21,279 bases of DNA from a virus. The notes beneath the pieces were generated by a model. That model did no database searches. It was given only the letters and a program-made list of their open reading frames with translations, and was not told where the DNA came from. A program made the position numbers and the translations under genes. Shown here in pieces: positions 10,380 to 19,108 of the stretch. How positions within the stretch are numbered: the stretch's first letter is position 1; each line of letters starts with the position of its first letter. Where the stretch lies: positions 1 through 21,279 of the IMG/VR virus record IMGVR_UViG_3300004369_000183. The stretch is one strand, 5' to 3'.

Positions 10380-13145
10380 TCATCTACCAATAAGACTTTC
10401 TTCGTAATTCTTTTCAAGGCCGCCACCAAAGAAGTTATACCAGAAGACGCCTATACCTGGAATCTGTCTTAAAGATTTCGCCTCATCCAAAATAAATTCA
10501 CCATTAGCAACCTTCCACAGGTCTGTTCCGACAGCGTCAATCAGGTCTGGAAATGCTGGAGCAACAATCTCACCTATGGCAGACCCCACCTGACCAGATT
10601 TCCCATACCTGTCAACAATATATTCTGAAGCCCCGAATAACTTAAAGACATTTTCCACATAATTGTCTGGAATATCCTCTACAGATGATCTTCTGCCTAG
10701 CAGAAAGTCTTTTACTTCATCAATGCTCGCGCCCATTGCTGGCACTATGGTCATATAAGCAAGCAGATTCTTTCCAGCTTTCTTGTAGTTTCCTTTTGAA
10801 ATTTCTTGAACAATATCTCTTCGCAAAACATCAAGCTGCTTTATGGCAAAAGTTTTTAATGCGTAAAAAACTCTTCCATTCGGGTTGTTAAGATAAGCCG
10901 CTGGCATCTCGGAAAGAGATATAGGCTGGAAATCTGAAAGCTCGTTAAACAGAAAGTATTTTACATTGTCTGTAATATCCTTTGACTTCAAATCGTCTAT
11001 TAGATTCTTAAACTCATCACCAAACACAGCCCCATATTTTTCTCTAAGAGATTTTATGCCCGCCTCTGACAATGCCTGAGACTGCGCCTTATTAAGTGAT
11101 GAATTAATTAGAGTGTTCTTTCCGATCTTGTCTATCTTCTTGAATCCAACAGAAGATAATGCAATGTTGAGGAATCTGCCTGTTGACCCCAGACTTGAGA
11201 GCTCTTCCGCAATAAGAGAGTCCAATCCAAAATCATCTACTGATACTTGCCTTTTTCCTGCAATAGATTTTATGACATTGTAAAATCCATTTGCATAAGC
11301 AGACATGCCAATGTCGCCAATTTGTGTTAGTGCAGATATTGGGTTACCAATAGTTGTCGAATAACCTATGTTTCTTATATCCTGCACAATCTTGTTCGAT
11401 GATGCCTCGCCCAAACCAAAACGAGCCTCTAGCAAAGACGCAAGCTCGTCAGCTTGTGATGATGAAATTTTTGCATTATCAATTTCACGGGCAACGAAAT
11501 TAGCAATTGATGAATCAAGGTCTATAGAAATAACGCCTTTATCAACGGCATTGTCCCTTCCAAAAAACTTTCTTTTCTCTATATCATTAACAGCCCTTCT
11601 TATATAAAGGGCTAGGGACTCTTCCGGGCTGCTGTACTCATCAAGTATTTCGTCATTAATCCTTGCTATATTCCTTGCTTTTGCAAATGATATTTTGCCA
11701 TCACTAAGGTAGTGTCTCCTTCCGCGAAGAATTTGATTAATTATGTTAATCCTTTCGTTCTCCGGCATATTCTTTACTGTTGTCTTTAGCTGCTTTGCTC
11801 TTGCATTAAGCGCACTATCAATTGCCCCTCTTTCTGTTGCGCCAAGTTTTTGCAATAATGATTTGTAATTTTTAACATTACGCGGGAAATAATTTTCTAT
11901 TTCTCCAAGGTCTTTGTATCCAGCTTCCTTTAGCTCGTCAAATAATTCATTAAGCGTATTCTTTACCGCAAGAAACTCAGAACCATCTGAACCATGTTTT
12001 TTGATTATAGACAACACATCATCAAAATCCCCATTGTATAGACTCCTGGTCATTGACCTTTTTTCTGCCTCTGGGATTTTTGATATAGAATTAATGAACG
12101 GTCTAATCTCGTCCATTCTTTGTTTTGTCTTTGCGTGAACATTGTATTCAAGTCTTCTCAGTCTTGAAAATGCTTCTTCTGAAACATTCTTGACTCTTGT
12201 TGACAATGTCCCCAATAAATTATCTAGGAACTTAGAACCAGACCTAGCCGCAACAGGGTCAAGAGCAGCAGACTTTGTCTCAAGTATTGCTTTTGCTGAT
12301 TCTACTGATGGTATCTTTAGCTTTATATCTGATTTAATAAGGATGTCATCAAGACCTTCCTTATCTATACCCATTCTATTGATTACTGTTTGCTGTATTT
12401 CATCAATGCTTTCCACCCCTCTTGCTCGTTCTTGAACTATGATGTCTTGAATTTCATCAATAGATTCATTAGCGGCAGCCCTTTCTTCTGGAACACTTCT
12501 CTGCCTAACAGACCTTCTTGCCGATGGGGACAATTTGTTTATTACAGCCCCAACAGCAGGGGCGGCAATGGTACCAACTCCAGCACCAACAGCAACCTCT
12601 TCAGGGTTGATAGCTCCCTCTTTTGCAAGATTCTCTAAAGCTACATATTCTGCACCCATAAAGGCTCCAATTGCCGCCATGCCTTTCATGCTAGCGCCAG
12701 CAGGAGCAAGTGTTGTTGGGGATGACAGACTTCCTACAATCATTCCAACCTCGTCAATGATTCCATCTATGGATTCCATTTGACTTAAAACTGGGTACTT
12801 TGCTTGAAGTTCTTTTTCCTTGGCAAGGTTTAAGACTTGACGCCTAACTTCAGGGCTGGCGTTCATAAAGTCTTGTCCATATATTTCTTCTGGAGAGTGA
12901 TATGAAAATCCACCCTCAAAAGAAAATGAAATCTTGCCAAGAGGCATCTGGCTTTCTAACCAAGTTGCAGCATTTTCTACATCTGAATCAGCTTTATCAA
13001 AACCATAGCTGAATTTATCCCACATTGAAGGCTCTTCTTGAACATCGCCCTGAAGCAAAGACATGCCCTCTGGAGATATGTCGCCATATCTTTTGTCAGC
13101 TAATGCGTTAAAGTCATCTTCACTTAGCTTAGTAAAATCAACCAT
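10380..13145 (-). CDS. Very large internal-virion-type protein (921 aa), last late gene
   Basis: The protein is long, mostly helical and highly charged, with a small-residue-rich hydrophobic stretch at residues 141-204 (APAGASMKGMAAIGAFMGAE and VGAGVGTIAAPAVGAV) and a repeated motif ESIDEIQ near 227 and 245. The C-terminal third holds NPISALTQIGDIGMSAYANG and GRVFYALKTFAIKQLDVLRR, a pattern of very large phage virion proteins ejected with DNA (some annotated as large polyvalent protein domains such as LPD38). It follows two other internal-virion-type genes in the usual podovirus order. The start overlaps the upstream stop (TAATG). The gene is markedly AT-rich compared with those upstream. Enzymatic activity is not visible. 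Confidence 0.7.
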   Translation of the reverse strand: MVDFTKLSEDDFNALADKRYGDISPEGMSLLQGDVQEEPSMWDKFSYGFDKADSDVENAATWLESQMPLGKISFSFEGGFSYHSPEEIYGQDFMNASPEVRRQVLNLAKEKELQAKYPVLSQMESIDGIIDEVGMIVGSLSSPTTLAPAGASMKGMAAIGAFMGAEYVALENLAKEGAINPEEVAVGAGVGTIAAPAVGAVINKLSPSARRSVRQRSVPEERAAANESIDEIQDIIVQERARGVESIDEIQQTVINRMGIDKEGLDDILIKSDIKLKIPSVESAKAILETKSAALDPVAARSGSKFLDNLLGTLSTRVKNVSEEAFSRLRRLEYNVHAKTKQRMDEIRPFINSISKIPEAEKRSMTRSLYNGDFDDVLSIIKKHGSDGSEFLAVKNTLNELFDELKEAGYKDLGEIENYFPRNVKNYKSLLQKLGATERGAIDSALNARAKQLKTTVKNMPENERINIINQILRGRRHYLSDGKISFAKARNIARINDEILDEYSSPEESLALYIRRAVNDIEKRKFFGRDNAVDKGVISIDLDSSIANFVAREIDNAKISSSQADELASLLEARFGLGEASSNKIVQDIRNIGYSTTIGNPISALTQIGDIGMSAYANGFYNVIKSIAGKRQVSVDDFGLDSLIAEELSSLGSTGRFLNIALSSVGFKKIDKIGKNTLINSSLNKAQSQALSEAGIKSLREKYGAVFGDEFKNLIDDLKSKDITDNVKYFLFNELSDFQPISLSEMPAAYLNNPNGRVFYALKTFAIKQLDVLRRDIVQEISKGNYKKAGKNLLAYMTIVPAMGASIDEVKDFLLGRRSSVEDIPDNYVENVFKLFGASEYIVDRYGKSGQVGSAIGEIVAPAFPDLIDAVGTDLWKVANGEFILDEAKSLRQIPGIGVFWYNFFGGGLEKNYEESLIGR

Positions 13146-14233
13146 TATCTTCTTCCAGAAGGTATTACAGAACTCAAGTAAGCGTCCGATCTTGATTGCG
13201 CCCGACCCATAAGGCTTTGACCCATGTCTGCCTGAATCCTTGCGGCGGCAGCTTGATTGGATAACTCTTCTAAATTAGATTGGGGAATTTGTCCGGCAAT
13301 CTCTTGAGCCTGTTGCTGCTCGGCTTGTCTTGACTGCTCTATCTCTTCAGACATCTGCTCGCTAAGAATTTTCACGTGTTCCCCAGGAGTTTTATCTGGG
13401 TTCTCTGCTCTAATTCTTGCTATCCTGTCATATAAGATATTGTCATCAACTTTCCTCAATCCCAATCCTACGCCTCTTAGGTCTTTAATTACCTCATCTT
13501 GATTAAATAATCCTTTATACACATCTTGATCTCTGGCAGACAGAGGCTTAATTTCCAACTTATCTTCTTTAGGTGCAAGAGTTGTAATCTCTTTTTGGAA
13601 TTCTGGGTCTTCCCTATCGAACATTACCAATCTTGTGACATTATCTTCACCAGTAATTTCCTGAAGAAATAGATTTCTATCTGGTTCTTTTACTGATTCT
13701 TGACCCAACTTAAGCGCATCCTGCGGGTCAAGGTTTGGCATTAATGCCGCCAATTCAGGATTGTTCCTTGCAAGACCTTGAGCGTATCTAATTATGTTTG
13801 CATCTCTTATTGCTTGTTGCTCTTTACGCAATCTTTCTGCCATTGCAGCATCTTGAGCAGCAGAGGTTTCGGAAGCCATAGCTCGCATCTGTGCGGCCTG
13901 TGCGCCCATACCAAGCTCACCAACCCTTTGGGCAGCAGCTATGATGGTTTCAGGCTTGGACGGGTCTACACCCTTCAGGACATCTTGGAGCTTTTCAGAT
14001 TCAGTACGTACATCCAGACCCAGCATACCCCCAACACCCCTACGGAGTGCCTCCTGCCTTTGGGGCATCTGCATGGAAAGGGCAGATACTAATGGGGCTT
14101 GAGTACGGGCAAGACCAGTTAGACCACCTGTTAACTCACGGCCCCTCAAGATTCCTTCGGTCAGCATCCTTTCTTGACGCTGAGCAGGAGTCTCAATGAT
14201 GTCGCTAAATAAAGATTGTATGTTGATAGCCAT
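13145..14233 (-). CDS. Internal-virion-type protein (362 aa)
   Basis: Helical, alanine- and glutamine-rich protein, starting MAINIQSLFSDIIETPAQRQ. Residues 95-160 are a long helix (AAQRVGELGMGAQAAQMRAM then AERLRKEQQAIRD) and another coiled coil lies near 295-345 (EIEQSRQAEQQQAQEIAGQI). The middle (about 180-240) is a charged domain. It stands between two similar proteins at the end of the tail operon, the place of ejected internal core proteins in podoviruses. GC content falls within the gene toward its 3' end. ATG 14233 follows the upstream stop by 11 bases. Confidence 0.6.
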   Translation of the reverse strand: MAINIQSLFSDIIETPAQRQERMLTEGILRGRELTGGLTGLARTQAPLVSALSMQMPQRQEALRRGVGGMLGLDVRTESEKLQDVLKGVDPSKPETIIAAAQRVGELGMGAQAAQMRAMASETSAAQDAAMAERLRKEQQAIRDANIIRYAQGLARNNPELAALMPNLDPQDALKLGQESVKEPDRNLFLQEITGEDNVTRLVMFDREDPEFQKEITTLAPKEDKLEIKPLSARDQDVYKGLFNQDEVIKDLRGVGLGLRKVDDNILYDRIARIRAENPDKTPGEHVKILSEQMSEEIEQSRQAEQQQAQEIAGQIPQSNLEELSNQAAAARIQADMGQSLMGRAQSRSDAYLSSVIPSGRR

Positions 14234-14244
14234 GATTAATCCTG

Positions 14245-15327
14245 TTACCCAAAGATAGCCCTTGATTGTGAAAGCACATTACCAATATTTCCTAAAGCTC
14301 CACCCAACTCAAACTGTCCTGTTTGAGGGTTTATAGTAATTACTGAGTTATCGGCTGTCTGTCCGCTTTGCCGCTGTTGCTCACCACGCAACAGGTCAAA
14401 CAATCCTTGATACTGCTGCTGCCTGAGGGCGTTCTTAAGGCTCTCAAAGCCCAACTGGGACTCTATAGCAGACTCAGCAATACCAGCCCCCAGACCCAAT
14501 CCTGAGGACTGTAGTATGGTAGCAAGACGAGATGCCTCAAGTTGCGGGGTCAATGCCCTCAGAAGCTCCTGCTGTGGAGTGTACGCAGTAGGTATAGCGG
14601 CAAGTCCCAACTCACCCAATAGGCCCAATCTGGCACGAGTCTCACCCAATCCGGCAAGAGTCTGCTGAGATCGCAAAGCCTGTTCAGCCCTGGCCTGTTC
14701 CATAGCGGATACAGCAGATGCCGCACGTTGCTCTTCAATAGCTTTACTAAGGGCTAATTGCTCAGGAGTACCCCCGAACATTGAGGTACGCACACCACCT
14801 CTACCCTGACCAAACAATCTTTCCTCCAACTGGAGGGCGGCACGTTCCCTTTCAGGGGCTTGCATTGCCTCTAGTCTCTGGAAGATGTCAGCCTCTCTAG
14901 CAGTCATTTCACCAGCCTGAGGGGTTAACATACCTATTATGGCCTGTTGTTCAGCAAGGCGCTGCTCAGGGCTTCCTAGGGTCTCAAAAGCACCCTGGGC
15001 AAACCCACCTACAGACCTCATCAAACCCATCTCTTCGGGAGATAGCTGGGCCTGCATACCCGTAGCACCCAGCGTAGCAGCCGCCCCAGTGGGGGTAGTA
15101 ACGGTAAAAGGCTTGAACTGGGACTGTCGCCCTATCTCGCCCATTAAACCGCCTTCAAAGGTAGGCAGGTCAGGTTGTCCACCAAAGAAAATATTAGCCT
15201 CCTGACGGGCTTGGCCTATGTCCTGAATACCTCGTTCTGTTAGTGCCGCTTGACCGATACCGCTTACCAAGCCACCCAGTTGAGTGCCAAAAAGACCACC
15301 AAGTAATGATTTTAATGTTTCGTCCAT
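14245..15327 (-). CDS. Internal-virion-type protein, Ala/Gln/Leu-rich (360 aa)
   Basis: The N-terminus is glycine-rich and weakly hydrophobic (SLLGGLFGTQLGGLVSGIGQ), then long helices rich in A, Q, E and L follow (LAEQQAIIGMLTPQAGEM, SAMEQARAEQALRSQQTLAG). The C-terminus ends NVLSQSRAIFG. The composition resembles membrane-active helical proteins that podoviruses eject to build a channel across the envelope. The start ATG 15327 overlaps the previous stop (TAATG). The DNA here is visibly GC-richer than the 921-aa gene downstream. Assigned by position and composition only. Confidence 0.55.
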   Translation of the reverse strand: MDETLKSLLGGLFGTQLGGLVSGIGQAALTERGIQDIGQARQEANIFFGGQPDLPTFEGGLMGEIGRQSQFKPFTVTTPTGAAATLGATGMQAQLSPEEMGLMRSVGGFAQGAFETLGSPEQRLAEQQAIIGMLTPQAGEMTAREADIFQRLEAMQAPERERAALQLEERLFGQGRGGVRTSMFGGTPEQLALSKAIEEQRAASAVSAMEQARAEQALRSQQTLAGLGETRARLGLLGELGLAAIPTAYTPQQELLRALTPQLEASRLATILQSSGLGLGAGIAESAIESQLGFESLKNALRQQQYQGLFDLLRGEQQRQSGQTADNSVITINPQTGQFELGGALGNIGNVLSQSRAIFG

Positions 15328-15557
15328 TAGTATGTGCCTCCGTCAATGGTGCCGGAGAATGTTCCTGACACGGTGAGGTTGACAGCAGTGGCAGTGCCCG
15401 TAAATGCTGGGCTTGCCTTATTAGCCTTAGTGGCTACGGCTGTCGCTATATTATCAAACTCAGTGTTGACTTCTGTTCCTTTGACCACCTTGGCAGGGTT
15501 GCCTGACACCAGGGCATCCTTGGCGGCAAAGTTTGTTGTCTTAGTATAGTCAGTCAT
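15327..15557 (-). CDS. Short tail-fibre-type protein (76 aa)
   Basis: The sequence begins MTDYTKTTNFAAKDALVSGN, then GTEVNTEFDNIATAVATKAN. This is the N-terminal motif of many phage tail fibre proteins, where 'TEFdaIatAiatKAd' precedes the shaft. The rest (PAFTGTATAVNLTVSGTFSG) looks like one shaft repeat and it ends there. It is therefore either a small structural protein of the tail or a fibre reduced to its attachment part. Both junctions are TAATG overlaps, with the nozzle gene before and a virion protein after. Confidence 0.7.
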   Translation of the reverse strand: MTDYTKTTNFAAKDALVSGNPAKVVKGTEVNTEFDNIATAVATKANKASPAFTGTATAVNLTVSGTFSGTIDGGTY

Positions 15558-17086
15558 TAGACAATCCTTCCAAGTAGTGCTTGAATGTTTAATTGTTGAA
15601 GAGCAATGGATTTACCGTTTACGGTCGTTTCAACACCCACGGATACCACGGCACCAGAACCCGATGCGTTGATCTTCTGTCTGTTAACAAGACTCAAAGA
15701 ACTGGAGTATTCCGCGTCCGTGTTGTATTCGGATATATTATATTGGGCAGCGTTGTTAGCAGGTAAGGTATACGCCTGCTTCTTATAATTATTCGTGTAA
15801 TCATAGGCCCAGTTCAGTACGACAGTAGCCTCTGCACCGTCAAAGGTAATCAGGTTGATCTTTTTAAGGAACTTCAAGACAGAACTATCCCCGAATGATA
15901 AGGGATGGGAGAAGTAACTTAATTGATAGGAGGTGTCGTTATCATCATAGCCGTTATACTTGGCAATTCCTGAAACATTACCAATGTAAACGGTGTCATC
16001 CACCAGATTTGTGAAACACAATGGGGACATGTGAGTCCACGTAGTCGCTCGGTAAGACCCGTCCTGAAGGGGGAATCTGGTGTCAAAGACATAAACGGTC
16101 TGAAGCCCTGAAAAGTTAACAAGAATGAACGCCTCTTTGGGAGAGTAGAACATATTGATAGTTTCAGTCTCACTAGCTACAAGGTTCTTCACATCATTGT
16201 TAACATTCTTTGAAATATCCCCAATGGGAGAGGATTTTTCCTGAATAGTCCTAGCTAAACTCCTCACACCAGAACGGTCAAGGAAGATCAAGTCCTTACC
16301 AGTGGATACAACACAATCTCTGGATACGCATCCTATATTAGATATGGTATCCGCTAGGCTCATAGTAGAAGGAGAATCAGGCCCCTCGTAAATAAGGATG
16401 GAGTCCTTGCCAAAGATAACTAGGAACCCATTGTGGGATGCCAGAGACACGATCTCGTCATACCCATTAGGCCATACCTTGGATATATCTATTGAACCAG
16501 AAGAGCCTCCTGTCCACCCTGTACCGTCAAGAAGGTCGCTCCAGTAGATAGTTGACTTGTCTGACGAGAAATCAGCAACCCATAATCTACCAAAACCCGC
16601 GAGAACTTCATTACCCTGTGGGGGTGTCCCAGCGGAACCGGAATGAGCAGACATCTTCTGAACAGCACCTGCGGCGTCTGAGTAGACAAGAGGCTCGTGT
16701 CCTCTTTGGAAGAAGTAAGCCTTGTTGTTGAAACTTACAATCTTCCAGTTATCATCAGATACTGTGTAAGAGGCCGGGGTTTCATCTACCAATGTAGTAT
16801 CCCCAGAGAATATAAGGTTATTCCCAACAGAGAATATAACCTCATTTCCACTGGAATCCCTGAATTGATGCACCGCCTCAATACCATCGGAACTTCCCAA
16901 TACGGAAGCCCCGTTAGTGGATACCATTTCGTATCCTTTACGCGCAGCAACACGGCCCTCTTTGTCAATAATGCAGTTATCCGCAACAGAGGCAAAGGTC
17001 GGGTCTTGTGCCAGTGGGGCATCCTGGGTGTTAATCCCAGCAAACCCCGGCGCAGTAATAGTAATACTTTGTAGTTTCTGGGCCAT
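15557..17086 (-). CDS. Tail nozzle / tail tube-B-like protein (509 aa)
   Basis: The start ITAPGFAGINTQDAPLAQDP, followed by ADNCIIDKEGRVAARKGYE, is the typical opening of podoviral tail nozzle proteins (P22 gp10 / T7 gp12-like in role). The rest is beta-rich with repeating strand patterns such as NNLIFSGDTTL, LAGFGRLWVADFSSDKSTIY and IGNVSGIAKYNGYD, in keeping with a beta-propeller. Such proteins form a hexameric nozzle below the adaptor ring. Gene order (adaptor directly upstream, TAATG overlap) supports this. Confidence 0.8.
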   Translation of the reverse strand: MAQKLQSITITAPGFAGINTQDAPLAQDPTFASVADNCIIDKEGRVAARKGYEMVSTNGASVLGSSDGIEAVHQFRDSSGNEVIFSVGNNLIFSGDTTLVDETPASYTVSDDNWKIVSFNNKAYFFQRGHEPLVYSDAAGAVQKMSAHSGSAGTPPQGNEVLAGFGRLWVADFSSDKSTIYWSDLLDGTGWTGGSSGSIDISKVWPNGYDEIVSLASHNGFLVIFGKDSILIYEGPDSPSTMSLADTISNIGCVSRDCVVSTGKDLIFLDRSGVRSLARTIQEKSSPIGDISKNVNNDVKNLVASETETINMFYSPKEAFILVNFSGLQTVYVFDTRFPLQDGSYRATTWTHMSPLCFTNLVDDTVYIGNVSGIAKYNGYDDNDTSYQLSYFSHPLSFGDSSVLKFLKKINLITFDGAEATVVLNWAYDYTNNYKKQAYTLPANNAAQYNISEYNTDAEYSSSLSLVNRQKINASGSGAVVSVGVETTVNGKSIALQQLNIQALLGRIV

Positions 17087-17733
17087 TAGACTACCTGAAA
17101 GGTCAATTCAGACGGATAACGGTTAGCATCTAAAGCAATAGCATCTGATAACGCGGTAGAGGCTACAGCAAATTGTTCTGCTGCTGACTGACCACCTGTC
17201 TCACCCCTTTCCCTAAGAGCCATTGCAAAGGCCATCTGTAATACAGGGTTGGTGGGTACTGACAATACATCAGCGTCATCTGATAAATCAGCCTGGGGTT
17301 TAACAACATCAAACCTCAATGAATATACAGCGTCAGGCTGGGGATAAACCTGAATCTCCAAGTCCCGATTTGAATCCGTACCAATGAAGGTAAAGTAATC
17401 AGGAGCGCCGGACTGGGGGGTGGTGTTGTAGTTGACGTTGTTAAAATATTCCTTAGTCCGTTGGTGCATGAACCTTTTGGACGTTGTGTTAATCACATCC
17501 TTAACAACAGCCAGATCGCCACTTCCAGTCAGTGAATAGATGTCCGTACCATCTACCGTACTAACAGTTATGGTCTCTCTAAGGGCAGTCCAGTCGTAGG
17601 AGTTTTCCACTAACTTCTTGGCATCATTAACAAGATCACCAATGAGAGCAGAGTAATCCGTCTCGTTGGCTGTCGTTACAACATCCTCCCTTAATCTACG
17701 GAGGACATTGTTAATAAGGTCTAAATACGTCAT
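17086..17733 (-). CDS. Tail adaptor protein, gp4/gp11-like (215 aa)
   Basis: MTYLDLINNVLRRLREDVVT and DLVNDAKKLVENSYDWTALR are the N-terminal helices seen in podoviral head-to-tail adaptors (T7 gp11 / P22 gp4-like in role). A beta domain follows (ITVSTVDGTDIYSLTG, YFTFIGTDSNRDLEIQVYPQ) and then LRFDVVKPQADL and a helical end. The 12-mer adaptor ring would connect portal and nozzle. The start overlaps the upstream stop by 4 bases and the nozzle gene follows by TAATG. Confidence 0.75.
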   Translation of the reverse strand: MTYLDLINNVLRRLREDVVTTANETDYSALIGDLVNDAKKLVENSYDWTALRETITVSTVDGTDIYSLTGSGDLAVVKDVINTTSKRFMHQRTKEYFNNVNYNTTPQSGAPDYFTFIGTDSNRDLEIQVYPQPDAVYSLRFDVVKPQADLSDDADVLSVPTNPVLQMAFAMALRERGETGGQSAAEQFAVASTALSDAIALDANRYPSELTFQVV

Positions 17734-18932
17734 ACGAATGGCCTCGCTATAGACTGAAGCATACCAAGGGCTTTAGCTACGTTATTCAATTCTTTCATTT
17801 GTGGCTCAAACAATTCTCTTGAAAACATCTGTTCTGTAATGGGGGCTTGTTGAGATAACATCATAATCAGACCGTTTCTAACACCGTCACCTATACCATC
17901 TCCTGTACCACCAGTACCACCACCAGTACCACCACCAGTACCACCACCAGTACCCCCGTCACCGCCTGTAACTTGTTTGACAGTGCCGGGAGTACCAGTG
18001 GGGGTTTGCACTACCGTGTCTCCAACCAAGCCACCATTTGTAACCGCAGGGGTTACAGTAGCTATATCATCAATACCGCCAACTACATTAACCGTATCTC
18101 CTGGAGTCGTTTCAACATCCTGTGTTCCTGAATCTGGGCCGCTATAAGAACCACCAATTACATAAGACGGGTTATTTGCTGCGTCCTCATTGTAGTCAGT
18201 CTCGCCTGTGCGCTCATTCCTGAACACTCCACCACCCTGATATATCCAAGGGTTCTCTGGGATGATAGTAAGATCACCGTCTCTAGCCGAAACATCACCA
18301 TCTGTAATATCACCCTCTATATCTACAGCAGTGGTATCTTGGGTTAAGTCATCTGTGGTTCTTTGACTTAAATCTACTTCCTGTTCGGCGGTTATACCTC
18401 CTGTACCTGCAACATCACCAATCCCGCCTTCAACATCTAAAGGTTGAACGGGGCCAGTCTGAAGAAGTTCCAGAACTGATGGCTCACGTCTCTGCTGGTC
18501 ATAGGCGGCCTGTATTTCGCTTTCAGGGATTCCTGTGCTTATGGATACATCTTCTACTGTTACGTCACCGCGCCTTAACAATTCAGTGACATAATCTATT
18601 TCAGCCTGATTAACCCCATCAGCAACAGCCTGACCAATAGCATCCAAGACTGTTTCTTTTGCGCCTTCACCGTTTTGACCCAACTGCTGAGAAGCCAAGG
18701 CCAGCCTTTGCGTGTTCTCAAAAGCTATCCTTTCCTCGGGGGTCATTGGGGTTTCCTGAAGACCGTCATCCTGAAGAAAGTCATACAAGATTGAAGCAAA
18801 CAAAGATGCTGGGCCACCAATAGAAATAAGAGGGCTAAGACCTGCTCCGGCAGTAGTGCCAAGAATGTCTGCGCCAATAGAACCGCCCATAGCGGCCTGT
18901 TTTTCAAGTGCGGCGATTGAAAGATCAGACAT
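17730..18932 (-). CDS. Virion-type protein with Gly/Thr-rich linker (400 aa)
   Basis: Residues 1-55 have a small-residue hydrophobic start (AAMGGSIGADILGTTAGAGL and SLFASILYDFL). A helical part (about 65-155) is followed by a long acidic, low-complexity region with many D, T, G and V residues, a four-residue GTGG repeat at about 326-342, and a helical C-terminus ending GMLQSIARPFV. The layout suggests a flexible structural or ejected protein between head and tail genes. No known domain is recognised. Starts at ATG 18932 through a TAATG overlap. Confidence 0.6.
   Translation of the reverse strand: MSDLSIAALEKQAAMGGSIGADILGTTAGAGLSPLISIGGPASLFASILYDFLQDDGLQETPMTPEERIAFENTQRLALASQQLGQNGEGAKETVLDAIGQAVADGVNQAEIDYVTELLRRGDVTVEDVSISTGIPESEIQAAYDQQRREPSVLELLQTGPVQPLDVEGGIGDVAGTGGITAEQEVDLSQRTTDDLTQDTTAVDIEGDITDGDVSARDGDLTIIPENPWIYQGGGVFRNERTGETDYNEDAANNPSYVIGGSYSGPDSGTQDVETTPGDTVNVVGGIDDIATVTPAVTNGGLVGDTVVQTPTGTPGTVKQVTGGDGGTGGGTGGGTGGGTGGTGDGIGDGVRNGLIMMLSQQAPITEQMFSRELFEPQMKELNNVAKALGMLQSIARPFV
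17911..17954. repeat. 12-bp tandem repeat coding for GTGG
   Basis: The + strand unit CCAGTACCACCA repeats at 17911, 17923 and 17935, with a partial copy at 17947. On the coding - strand it gives the four-residue GTGG repeats of the linker in the 400-aa protein. Perfect copies suggest recent slippage and probable copy-number variation between relatives. Confidence 0.8.
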
Positions 18933-19108
18933 TATTCTTCCTCAATCATGTCGGTTAAAATGTATTGCATTTGATACTGGAGTATCCCCACTAAATATAC
19001 GGGGTCTAGCCCTTGCTCAATCTTTTCTAGACACCATTCAGTTAGCTCGCAATCTGCTGTTTCCGCTAGAGCCACCATCTTGTTAACAGGAAACTCCACA
19101 ATAGACAT
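18932..19108 (-). CDS. Small acidic unknown protein (58 aa)
   Basis: ATG at 19108 overlaps the lipase stop (TGATG) and its TAA overlaps the next start (TAATG). The protein starts MSIVEFPVNKMVALAETADC, then LTEWCLEKIEQGLDPVYLVG and ends TDMIEEE. It is helical and acidic with two cysteines. The tight overlaps on both sides make translation likely. In phages, such small acidic helical proteins in late operons are often chaperones or head-tail factors, but no family is recognised. Confidence 0.6.
   Translation of the reverse strand: MSIVEFPVNKMVALAETADCELTEWCLEKIEQGLDPVYLVGILQYQMQYILTDMIEEE

Noticed and set aside
10297-10407. A 36-codon basic frame at the early/late junction
   Set aside because: It runs into the antisense of the 921-aa gene, its GGAG lies only one base from the ATG, and the peptide is low in complexity.
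13778-14092. Long rightward frames opposite the late genes (also at 12142-12435, 16697-17074 and 20323-20634)
   Set aside because: All lie antisense to convincing virion genes, lack ribosome-binding sites and show composition typical of reverse-strand shadows.
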